DNA of 64,000 bases, taken from the NCBI RefSeq assembly GCF_004153455.1, contig NZ_SDQE01000012.1, positions 62,001 through 126,000 of the forward strand. Direction: 5' to 3'. A model generated the notes under the pieces. It saw only the letters and a program-made list of their open reading frames with translations, had not been told where the DNA came from and ran no database searches. The position numbers were made by a program, and so were the translations under genes. The stretch's first letter is position 1, and each line of letters opens with the position of its first letter. Below are positions 16,857 through 24,287 of the stretch, piece after piece. This stretch comes from Allopusillimonas ginsengisoli. Its GTDB lineage: Bacteria; Pseudomonadota; Gammaproteobacteria; Burkholderiales; Burkholderiaceae_B.

Positions 16857-17867
16857 ATGGCACGCATTGTTCAACGCTATCGCAAGCTGGTATTCCTGAC
16901 GTGGTTCCTGACGCTGGATCTGATCATGTTTGGCGCGTTTGTGCGCCTGACGGATTCCGGCCTGGGCTGTCCCGATTGGCCGGGTTGCTATGGGAAAGTG
17001 ACGCCGCTGGGTGCCAGCGCGCATATCGAAAGCGCGCTGCAGGCGATGCCCTATGGCGCCGTCAGTTTTTCGAAAGCCTGGATCGAAATGATCCATCGGT
17101 ACGTTGGATCGATATTGGGCATGCTCATTATCGCGATCGTCTACATGGCGTGGCGTCACCGCAAGGTATTGGGGCATACGCCCAGGCTGGCGGTGGTAAC
17201 GTTGATAGCGGTGTGCGTGCAGGGGGCTTTTGGCGCCTGGACCGTCACGCACAAACTGATGCCGCTGGTGGTGACCTCGCATCTGCTGGGGGGGATGCTG
17301 CTGCTGTCGCTCATGACGTGGCTGGCTGCCCGCGAGAAGTCTCATCCGTGGATTTCGGCCAGCGCGCAGCGCTTCCGGCCCTGGATGGCCTTCGGCCTGA
17401 TTCTGCTGTTCATACAGATTGCGCTGGGGGGGTGGGTCAGCACCAATTATGCCGCCCTGGCCTGCATGGACTTTCCCACCTGCCATGGCGAATGGCTGCC
17501 ACCCATGGATTTCCGGGGCGGGTATTCGCTTGTGAGAGGCTTGGGCGTGCTGCCGTCCGGGGCGATGATTTCACAGGAAGCCTTGACGGCGATACACTGG
17601 GTGCATCGCAACTTTGCCGCCATCGTGTTTGTTTACCTGGCTTGCCTGGGATGGAAGATGCGGGCCGAGCCCGGCCTTCGCGGCCCGTCGCGGTTATTGC
17701 TGGGCCTGCTGCTGGCGCAGTTGCTCACGGGCTTGACCACGATTTTCTTTCAATGGCCTTTGTTGATTGCAGTGCTGCATAATGGCGGCGCCGCGGGGTT
17801 GACGCTGGCCAGTGTTACCTTGCTCGTACGTCTGTCCCGTGTCCAAGAGGCTAAAATACCGACATGA
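16857..17867 (+). CDS. ctaA: Haem A synthase (COX15/CtaA)
   Basis: A 336-residue membrane enzyme that oxidises the C8 methyl of haem O to the formyl group of haem A. It has eight hydrophobic helices. The conserved start is [20 protein letters not shown], and haem-ligating His residues lie in [19 protein letters not shown] and IHWVHRNFA. The periplasmic loop Cys pair ([14 protein letters not shown]) is present. Its stop overlaps the ctaB start by four bases (ATGA), indicating translational coupling. Confidence 0.95.
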   Translation: MARIVQRYRKLVFLTWFLTLDLIMFGAFVRLTDSGLGCPDWPGCYGKVTPLGASAHIESALQAMPYGAVSFSKAWIEMIHRYVGSILGMLIIAIVYMAWRHRKVLGHTPRLAVVTLIAVCVQGAFGAWTVTHKLMPLVVTSHLLGGMLLLSLMTWLAAREKSHPWISASAQRFRPWMAFGLILLFIQIALGGWVSTNYAALACMDFPTCHGEWLPPMDFRGGYSLVRGLGVLPSGAMISQEALTAIHWVHRNFAAIVFVYLACLGWKMRAEPGLRGPSRLLLGLLLAQLLTGLTTIFFQWPLLIAVLHNGGAAGLTLASVTLLVRLSRVQEAKIPT

Positions 17868-18754
17868 GTACTGTCACCGCTCCTAGCCAACCGCTGTTTC
17901 GCCAGTATCTGGTCTTGACCAAGCCGCGCGTCACACAGCTGGCCGTTTTCTGCGCCATCATCGGCATGTTTCTGGCTTCTCCCGGCTTGCCGGATTTGCG
18001 TCTGGTGGTCGCGGGAACCATAGGCATCTGGCTGCTGGCCGCCGCCGCCTTTGCCGTCAATTGCCTTATCGAGCAGGAAATCGACGCGCGCATGCTGCGT
18101 ACCGCAAGGCGCGCCACCGCGCGGGGCACGATCAGCAACAATCAGGTGATTTTGTTCTCGGGCGTGCTCGGCGGGCTGGGCATGCTGGTGTTGTACAACC
18201 TGGTCAACCCGCTCACGATGTGGCTCACATTCGCCACCTTTGTGGGCTACGCCATTGTGTACACCATCTTTCTCAAGCCCCGCACGCCGCAGAATATCGT
18301 GATCGGCGGGCTGTCGGGCGCCATGCCGCCCGCGCTGGGCTGGGCCACCGTCGCCAATGCCGTGCCTGCCGAGGCCTGGATACTGGTGCTGATCATATTC
18401 ATCTGGACGCCGCCTCATTTTTGGGCGTTGGCGCTGTATCGCAACAACGACTATGCCAAGTCGGGCCTGCCGATGCTGCCGGTGACGCATGGCAAGCAGT
18501 TCACCCGCCTGCATATCCTGCTGTACAGCCTGGCCCTGTTTGCCGCCACGCTGCTGCCGTTTGTGGTGCGCATGAGCGGTGTGTTTTACCTTGGCTGCGC
18601 AGTCGTATTGAGCGGTGCTTTCGTCTATTACGCATGGCGTTTGTATAAAGCCTATTCCGATGAGCTTTCCCGCAAGCTGTTCAGATACTCCATTCTGTAC
18701 TTGGCGCTGCTGTTTGCGGCGCTGCTGGTCGATCATTGGCTCCGTTTGGTCTGA
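17864..18754 (+). CDS. ctaB: Haem O synthase (protohaem IX farnesyltransferase)
   Basis: A 296-residue UbiA-superfamily membrane enzyme that adds farnesyl to haem B. The first Asp-rich-type motif is [18 protein letters not shown] and the second is [16 protein letters not shown]; the segment [13 protein letters not shown] between them is diagnostic of haem O synthases. It feeds haem O to CtaA encoded just upstream. The overlap with ctaA and the 25-base gap to the SCO gene put it in the same operon. Confidence 0.96.
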   Translation: MSTVTAPSQPLFRQYLVLTKPRVTQLAVFCAIIGMFLASPGLPDLRLVVAGTIGIWLLAAAAFAVNCLIEQEIDARMLRTARRATARGTISNNQVILFSGVLGGLGMLVLYNLVNPLTMWLTFATFVGYAIVYTIFLKPRTPQNIVIGGLSGAMPPALGWATVANAVPAEAWILVLIIFIWTPPHFWALALYRNNDYAKSGLPMLPVTHGKQFTRLHILLYSLALFAATLLPFVVRMSGVFYLGCAVVLSGAFVYYAWRLYKAYSDELSRKLFRYSILYLALLFAALLVDHWLRLV

Positions 18755-18779
18755 GCCAACTTTATTGGTGAGTGTTGTC

Positions 18780-19382
18780 ATGTTTGTTTTTTCCAAGGCC
18801 CGCCGCCGCTTGATGGCCTTCGCGGCAGCCACGACGCTTGCAGTCGCCCTGGGGGGCTGCGGTGACAAAACGCCAGAGTTCATAGGGTCGGATATTTCCG
18901 GATCGCACCTGGGCAAGGATATGGCGATGCAGGATACCAGCGGCGCGCTGCGCACGCTGGCTGACTACAAGGGCAAGGTCAAAGTCATTTTCTTTGGCTT
19001 TACCCAGTGCCCCGATGTCTGCCCTACGGCCATGGCGGAGCTCAGCCAGGTCATGACACTGCTGGGCGACGACGCCAGCAAGACGCAGGTCATCATGATC
19101 AGCGTCGATCCGGAACGCGATACGCCCGAGGTGCTCAAAGGCTATGTCACGGCCTTCAATCCTGAGTTTGTCGGCCTGACCGGATCGCCGGAGCAGCTTG
19201 CCGAAACCGCCAAGTCGTTCAAGGCCTATTACGCCAAGGTCAAGGGCGCTACCCCCGACCAATACACCATGGACCACGCCGCCTCGTTCTACGTGCTCGA
19301 CCAGGAGGGTGAAGCGCGGGTGCTGGTCAGCAGCAACGCACCGGCTGCGGATATCGCACACGACATCCGCGCACTGCTGTAG
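18780..19382 (+). CDS. SCO1/SenC-family copper chaperone lipoprotein
   Basis: About 200 residues. The N-terminal leader ends in a lipobox (LGGC), so it is anchored to the membrane in the periplasm. The thioredoxin fold carries CPDVCP, the copper-binding CxxxC, near residue 78 and the essential His in MDHAASFYVLD near residue 165. SCO proteins load copper into the CuA site of subunit II, fitting its position at the end of the oxidase cluster. It converges on the antiporter gene with a 12-base gap. Confidence 0.93.
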   Translation: MFVFSKARRRLMAFAAATTLAVALGGCGDKTPEFIGSDISGSHLGKDMAMQDTSGALRTLADYKGKVKVIFFGFTQCPDVCPTAMAELSQVMTLLGDDASKTQVIMISVDPERDTPEVLKGYVTAFNPEFVGLTGSPEQLAETAKSFKAYYAKVKGATPDQYTMDHAASFYVLDQEGEARVLVSSNAPAADIAHDIRALL

Positions 19383-19394
19383 GGAAACGGCAGC

Positions 19395-22076
19395 CTAGCC
19401 CTGTTGGGGAGCAGGCGTGCCCCCATCCGCATTCTTGTCTTCATCCTCGTGGCGGGTTCCAGCCGCACGAGGTTCCGCAAGTGGATGGGCCGGCAACGCC
19501 GTAGAAGATGCAGCGTCGGCTTGGCCAGGGTCTTGCGCCGCCTCGGGCGTCATCAGATCGGGCAAGGGCTCGTGCTGGCGTACGCCAGACTGAAACTCGC
19601 GCCAGACCTCAAGCGCGCGCAAACGCTGCTTGACGACGGCTTCGATTTTTTCGCGCAGTACTGGGTCGCGGTCGAGCAGTGCGTCCAGATCCCTGTCCAG
19701 CAGCATCAGCAGGCGGCTATATCCCAACGACGTCGCCTTGGTTTCGAATGTCGATTCGGACATCAGCCCGATTTCTCCGAAGATCTCGCCGGTGCCCAGT
19801 TCCACGCTGCTGTGATCAGGGAGTTCTATCATGACGGCGCCCGATGCCACGATGTACATCGCGCGCGTTCGGCCCATCTGCATGCGAATATGCTGATCAG
19901 GCACGGCCAGCCGTGGTTTAAGCAGTTTGCTGATGGCCTTGAGGTTGTCGGGCGACAAGCCCTGGAACATGGGCACGCGTTGAATCAGTTCGGTGGAGCC
20001 CATGGCGATATCCAGGCTAGGGTGCTGCTGCACATGCTGCCAGCGGCGTTCCGTCTGCTTGACCAGGTCCGCGTACATTTCGCCGGTAATGAGCGCCTGT
20101 GAAAGCATATCGCGATAGCGCAATCGTTCCAGCGCGCGCGCCATGCGCCCGAGATAGGCTTCTTGCAGCCAGCGCGCGAACTTTGGATACTGCAGGCTCA
20201 ATGCCTGAAGGGCGTTATCCAATTGCGCCAGGCGGTAACGGTGGGCTTCTATGATGTCGTCTGTAGCCTGTTTGCCGAGCAAGGGCTGGATTTCCTGTTC
20301 GGCAAATTCAACCAGATGCTGTGCGACCGAGCGCTTGCTCATCAGATTGGTAAAACGCTTGGCAAGTTCGCGAGCCAGCCAGCCCTGGAAGCCAAAAATA
20401 TAATGCAGGCGCAGCGCAATCCGGAATGCCGCGGAATAACGCATGTCGGCCGCTACCGCTGAACGGAAGCCGTGCAGGCCGCCGGCCCGCACGGCATCAC
20501 TCATGCGTTCGGCCCGCGCCAGCAGCGATTCGGCAGCCCGCCAATCAACGACTTGGGCCTTGAGAGTGTCATAGAAGAGTTCTTCTTCCCGCGCGGCGAT
20601 AATGCCCAGGCCAATGGAAACCTTTTGCTCGACAGTCAGGCTGGCCAGCTCACCGCCGTCTATGCTGGCTTGTGTGGCGTCAAAGACGGTGTCCACGCTC
20701 TGTCGGGCATCGTTGCCGATGTGTTCGCGATCTGCAATCCGGTCGGTTTTCTCGCGGATATCCTCGAGCGCGACAACAACCGCCTGGTTGCGCAGCACGC
20801 GCTCCAGCAGGGGCAGTTCATTCAGGTGCAACTTGCGTATCAGCGGGCGCAGGCTGATGCCATTGACAAAGAGCGTCATGAGCACGAATCCGGTGGTGGC
20901 GACGGCAATGAACTGCCGGGCTTCGTAGGGTACGTTGTGTTGCTCCGTGACGGCCAGCGCCAGCGCCAGCGACACCGCGCCGCGCAGGCCGCCCCACCAC
21001 ATCACTACGCGGTAGGCGGGGCTGACCTTGGTACCGAATCGCGTCAGGCCGAGCAGCGGCAGCATGCCGAACACCATGAATCCGCGCGCCAGCAGGGTCA
21101 CCCCAAACACGATCAGAATCAGCAGCACCTGCGTCCAGGTGATATCGGCCATCATGCGTGGAATCAGCATTGCCGCAAACACGAAGATCAGGGAGTTTGC
21201 CCAGAAGCCAAACTGCGACCATGCGCCTGAAAGCTGCTCGAACGTGGCGGGCGACATGCGGGTACGCCCGGTGGTGCCGACCACCAGGCCCGCGATGACC
21301 GTGGCCACGACACCCGATACGCCAAGGTAATGCTCGGAGATATAGAACGTGAGATAGGCAAGCGCGACGGTGAGCGTGATTTCGGCGGTTGGCCAGCCGC
21401 GCAGGGCGATGAACAGGCCGCTTGCGAGCCGGCCCATGAGAAAGCCGGCAACGCCGCCGCCGAGAAAGCTGAGCAGGAAACTGTAGAAGACCTTGCCTGC
21501 CGAGAGTGTGCCGCCGCCGAACATGACGGATAACAGCACGGTGTACAGAGCGATCGAGGCTGCGTCGTTAAACAGTGATTCGCCCTCGACCAGCGTGGTC
21601 AGGCGTTTGGGAGCGCCCACATCGCGAAAGACGCCAACCACGGCGACAGGGTCTGTCGTCGCGACGATCGCGCCCAGCATCAGGCACACCACCAGGCCGT
21701 AGTCGGAAATAAGATTGAGCGAAAAACCTACGGCGACGGTACAGACCACCACGGCAACGATCGCCATCATCAGGATGGGGCCGATATCGTCGAGCAGGCG
21801 CCGTACATTGAGCGCGAGTGCGGTCTCGAACAGCAGGATGGGCAGGAAGACGAACAGAAAGGTTTCGGACGACACCTCGAAGTTCTGCAGGGAGTCGAGA
21901 AAGTCCGACATGACCAGCGGCGCCCAACTGTGCACGTGGATGATCAGGCCGAGCACGATACCGACAATGGCCAGAAGCACCGAATAGGGCAAGCGCAGTC
22001 TGCCGGCAAGTGGAGGCATGAAAGACACCAATGCTAGCAATCCGGCCAAACCAAAAACCAGGTGCCCAATTTCCAT
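19395..22076 (-). CDS. CPA1-type Na+/H+ antiporter with C-terminal cyclic-nucleotide-binding-like domain
   Basis: An unusually long (893 aa) cation/proton antiporter. Residues ~1-410 form about 12 helices with the NhaP/CPA1 hallmarks GAIVATTDPVAVVGVFRD and EGESLFNDAASIALY. A soluble linker of about 270 residues follows, containing amphipathic helices. A CAP_ED-like domain fills residues ~690-830 (VPMFQGLSPDNLKAISKLL, then LGTGEIFGEIGLMSE). The CAP_ED domain suggests gating by a cyclic nucleotide or by protein contact; which one cannot be told. Related long antiporters resemble plant SOS1. Confidence 0.88.
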   Translation of the reverse strand: MEIGHLVFGLAGLLALVSFMPPLAGRLRLPYSVLLAIVGIVLGLIIHVHSWAPLVMSDFLDSLQNFEVSSETFLFVFLPILLFETALALNVRRLLDDIGPILMMAIVAVVVCTVAVGFSLNLISDYGLVVCLMLGAIVATTDPVAVVGVFRDVGAPKRLTTLVEGESLFNDAASIALYTVLLSVMFGGGTLSAGKVFYSFLLSFLGGGVAGFLMGRLASGLFIALRGWPTAEITLTVALAYLTFYISEHYLGVSGVVATVIAGLVVGTTGRTRMSPATFEQLSGAWSQFGFWANSLIFVFAAMLIPRMMADITWTQVLLILIVFGVTLLARGFMVFGMLPLLGLTRFGTKVSPAYRVVMWWGGLRGAVSLALALAVTEQHNVPYEARQFIAVATTGFVLMTLFVNGISLRPLIRKLHLNELPLLERVLRNQAVVVALEDIREKTDRIADREHIGNDARQSVDTVFDATQASIDGGELASLTVEQKVSIGLGIIAAREEELFYDTLKAQVVDWRAAESLLARAERMSDAVRAGGLHGFRSAVAADMRYSAAFRIALRLHYIFGFQGWLARELAKRFTNLMSKRSVAQHLVEFAEQEIQPLLGKQATDDIIEAHRYRLAQLDNALQALSLQYPKFARWLQEAYLGRMARALERLRYRDMLSQALITGEMYADLVKQTERRWQHVQQHPSLDIAMGSTELIQRVPMFQGLSPDNLKAISKLLKPRLAVPDQHIRMQMGRTRAMYIVASGAVMIELPDHSSVELGTGEIFGEIGLMSESTFETKATSLGYSRLLMLLDRDLDALLDRDPVLREKIEAVVKQRLRALEVWREFQSGVRQHEPLPDLMTPEAAQDPGQADAASSTALPAHPLAEPRAAGTRHEDEDKNADGGTPAPQQG

Positions 22077-22185
22077 GAACGCGTGTGTAGCTTCTAGTCG
22101 TTGAAGCGTTAAGGATACTTTTTTTTATGGCAATGTGGGCGCCACTGGGGAAAATTACGGAACCGGAATCTCAGAAAGCTGTGGA

Positions 22186-22215
22186 AATAAAAACGGGACA
22201 CCGTGAGGTGTCCCG
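22186..22215 (-). terminator. Intrinsic terminator of rpoH
   Basis: Perfect 9-base arms CGGGACACC and GGTGTCCCG around a four-base loop, followed on the minus strand by TTTTTATTT. It lies about 170 bases beyond the rpoH stop codon. The 306-base spacer 22077-22381 that contains it shows no convincing gene. Confidence 0.85.
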
Positions 22216-22381
22216 AAAACATCCGCTTCAATAGGGAGGGGAAGAGGAGAAGCCGAAGCGGATGATGAGCAATGGCTCGCGCATCGAAAGCAAACGCATT
22301 GTCCACATTCGGTTAGTCACGGCATGAACGATAAAGTTCAATTTGATTCGCGGAAGTTGTAAAGATTTGTTGACGCCCTGC

Positions 22382-23272
22382 TCAGGCAGCGAGCACCGTG
22401 CGCAGCTTCTTGAATGCGGCAGCTTCGATCTGGCGGATGCGTTCGGCGGAGACACCGAACTCGGCCGCCAGTTCGTGCAGCGTAGCGCCGCCTTCGTCCT
22501 GCAGCCAGCGGGCCTGGACGATGCGGCGAGAGCGTTCGTCGAGCCCGTTCAGCGCGTCGGACAGGCCTTGGCCATGGAGCGTATCCTGGGCCTGGCGTTC
22601 GAGCACCGAGGAAGGCTCCTGCTCGCCTTCGTCGGACAGATAGGCAATGGGCGCGTAGTTGGTGTCGTCGTCGTCGCGGTTTTCAAGCGCCATTTCCTTG
22701 CCGGACATGCGGATTTCCATCTCGCTGACATCCTGCGGGCGCACATTGAGTTCGCGGGCGATGGCGTTGACCTGTTCGGGGTCGAGGCTTTGTCCGCCGT
22801 CGTCTGGGCGCATACGGCGAAGATTGAAGAACAGCTTGCGTTGGGCCTTGGTGGTAGCCACCTTGACCAGCCGCCAGTTGCGAACGATGTACTCATGGAT
22901 TTCGGCCTTGATCCAATGCACGGCAAAAGACACCAGGCGTACGCCGCGATCGGGGTCGAAACGCTTGACGGCCTTCATGAGGCCGATGTTTCCTTCCTGG
23001 ATGAGGTCGGCATGCGCCAGACCATAGCCCAAGTATTGGCGTGCGATGGAAACGACCAGTCGAAGATGCGAGGTGATCAGTTGCCTAGCGGCATCGAGAT
23101 CAGATTCGTCGCGCAATCGCCGGCCCAGGGAAACCTCTTCGTCTTGCGTGAGCATGGGCAGACGATTGACGGCACTGATATATGCTTCGATCGTGCCTAG
23201 CGCACCAGGATTGGAGACAGCCATGGCCAATTGGTTGTTGGTCAGGGCCAGGGATTGCGAAGTTTGCGTCAT
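22382..23272 (-). CDS. rpoH: RNA polymerase heat-shock sigma factor sigma-32
   Basis: A 296-residue sigma-70-family group 3 factor. Region 2 is intact (LITSHLRLVVSIARQYLGYG, then ADLIQEGNIGLMKAVKRFD, then RLVSFAVHWIKAEIHEYI). The RpoH box QRKLFFNLRRM, used for core binding and FtsH/DnaK control, follows, and region 4 ends with GVSAERIRQIEAAAFKKLR. It directs transcription of chaperone and protease genes. Upstream are a sigma-70-type promoter and a CIRCE element; downstream is a strong terminator, so it is monocistronic. Confidence 0.96.
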   Translation of the reverse strand: MTQTSQSLALTNNQLAMAVSNPGALGTIEAYISAVNRLPMLTQDEEVSLGRRLRDESDLDAARQLITSHLRLVVSIARQYLGYGLAHADLIQEGNIGLMKAVKRFDPDRGVRLVSFAVHWIKAEIHEYIVRNWRLVKVATTKAQRKLFFNLRRMRPDDGGQSLDPEQVNAIARELNVRPQDVSEMEIRMSGKEMALENRDDDDTNYAPIAYLSDEGEQEPSSVLERQAQDTLHGQGLSDALNGLDERSRRIVQARWLQDEGGATLHELAAEFGVSAERIRQIEAAAFKKLRTVLAA

Positions 23273-23297
23273 CGTGATGGGCGATCCTTATACAGGT

Positions 23298-23326
23298 TTG
23301 CAAGCTCAATATTAGCACTCTGTCAA
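23298..23326 (-). promoter_or_regulatory. rpoH: Candidate sigma-70 promoter of rpoH
   Basis: On the minus strand a perfect -35 TTGACA (23326-23321) is followed after 17 bases by TTGCAA (23303-23298) as a weak -10. The -35 hexamer lies in the spacer of the CIRCE element and the right CIRCE arm falls inside the promoter, so HrcA binding would block polymerase. An alternative -10 (TATAAG) lies nearer the gene. Confidence 0.5.
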
Positions 23327-23338
23327 AAGGAGTGCTAA
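23312..23338. promoter_or_regulatory. CIRCE element (HrcA operator) upstream of rpoH
   Basis: TTAGCACTC, nine bases, then GAGTGCTAA: a perfect match to the CIRCE consensus with the canonical 9-base spacer. It overlaps the rpoH promoter and ends 39 bases before the rpoH start codon. CIRCE normally controls groESL and dnaK operons through HrcA; here it places the heat-shock sigma factor itself under HrcA repression. Confidence 0.93.
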
Positions 23339-23453
23339 CTCTGGGCGGCGAAATTGTAACAGATAGATGTAAGAGCCTGTTTTGCGTCAAAAGTTCCATT
23401 TTTTGGGTGTTTTTGACGGTTTTTTCGTCTTTTCTGACGGGTTGCCTTAAGAC

Positions 23454-23996
23454 TCAGGGAGTGACGATGGAGCGCAGCATATCAACCAGCCGCTCGGCGT
23501 GGTCGGCGTCCAGTTTGGATAAAACCTGGTGCTGGTGCGCCATGGCCTGGCCGCACAAGGGGCTGACAAGCCGGTTGCCCTTTGCCGTGAGTTTGACCAG
23601 TGTCTGGCGGCGGTCGGCGCGTGCCGTGCGCAACGTGATATACCCTTGCGCTTCGAGGCGTGGCAGCACTTTGCTCAGGGTGGGCTGCTTGGTCAGGGCC
23701 AGCCGGGCCAGTTCGCCAACGGTTTCGCCCGCGCTTTCGAAGAGGCTGGCCATAATCCGCCATTCTGTGACTGACAGCCCCGCCTGCTTTACCTTTACAT
23801 GGAACTCGGCGGAAATTCGATGGCTGGCCAGCGCCAGTACAGAGGCCAGGTAGCGGTCGACAAAGCGCGCTGGCTCGGCGAGGCTAGGCTTGTCGGTTGA
23901 CACAGCAGGCGCGTGCCCGGAAGACCGGGCGGGGAGTACGGCATCGGCATCATGGGCCGGCAGGCCCGTACGGGGGGGGTCTTCTTTGGCGATCAT
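23454..23996 (-). CDS. MarR-family transcriptional regulator of the adjacent catabolic operon
   Basis: A 180-residue winged-helix protein. The N-terminal 45 residues look disordered. The MarR fold follows: LSVTEWRIMASLFES, recognition-helix region TKQPTLSKVLPRLEAQGYI, and the wing TLRTARADRRQTLVKLTAKG. Start at 23996 because GAGGAAACC precedes that ATG; a longer frame upstream has no support. It diverges from the eleven-gene operon starting at 24288. MarR proteins of iad-type loci repress auxin degradation genes and are released by indole-3-acetate; this protein is the positional counterpart (IadR). Ligand assignment is inference. Confidence 0.85.
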   Translation of the reverse strand: MIAKEDPPRTGLPAHDADAVLPARSSGHAPAVSTDKPSLAEPARFVDRYLASVLALASHRISAEFHVKVKQAGLSVTEWRIMASLFESAGETVGELARLALTKQPTLSKVLPRLEAQGYITLRTARADRRQTLVKLTAKGNRLVSPLCGQAMAHQHQVLSKLDADHAERLVDMLRSIVTP

Positions 23997-24132
23997 GGTT
24001 TCCTCGGGTACACGCTGCCGTCCAATCTGCCATTTTACTCCGCAATATTCGTTTTCGACTAGGTTCAAAGGGCCGATGTAATGGTAATCGCTTATATCCA
24101 AACCACTGTAATATCTATTAAAAAACTTTTTT

Positions 24133-24148
24133 ATATGAATTTTCATAT
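24133..24148. promoter_or_regulatory. ATATGAA-TT-TTCATAT palindrome (candidate MarR operator)
   Basis: A 16-base inverted repeat with perfect 7-base arms lies in the divergent spacer between the MarR gene and the catabolic operon, 5 bases before the -35 of the operon promoter. Length and symmetry are typical of MarR dimer sites. Protein bound here could touch polymerase at both divergent promoters. Confidence 0.6.
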
Positions 24149-24153
24149 TTTTC

Positions 24154-24182
24154 TTGACGCTCCTTAATTTGAAGCCTAAAGT
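24154..24182 (+). promoter_or_regulatory. Candidate promoter of the catabolic operon
   Basis: TTGACG, 17 bases, TAAAGT. The -35 matches the sigma-70 consensus at five of six bases and the -10 at four of six. The start codon of the first gene is about 105 bases downstream, leaving a leader of roughly 95 bases that contains GC-rich repeats but no clear attenuator. Confidence 0.5.
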
Positions 24183-24287
24183 AAACGGAAATTGCAATGC
24201 CTGCGGCCGTCTCCGGTGGTTGCAGCGCACGCCGGTTCCGGGTGCGCTGTGCTGTCGTCGGCAAGACAGGTAGCTCAGGAGACAAAC

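Noticed and set aside
16149-17486. Open frame of 445 codons on the minus strand
   Set aside because: Antisense to the SCO-like and ctaA genes. The translation is rich in Gln, His and Arg, as expected from reading membrane-protein genes backwards.
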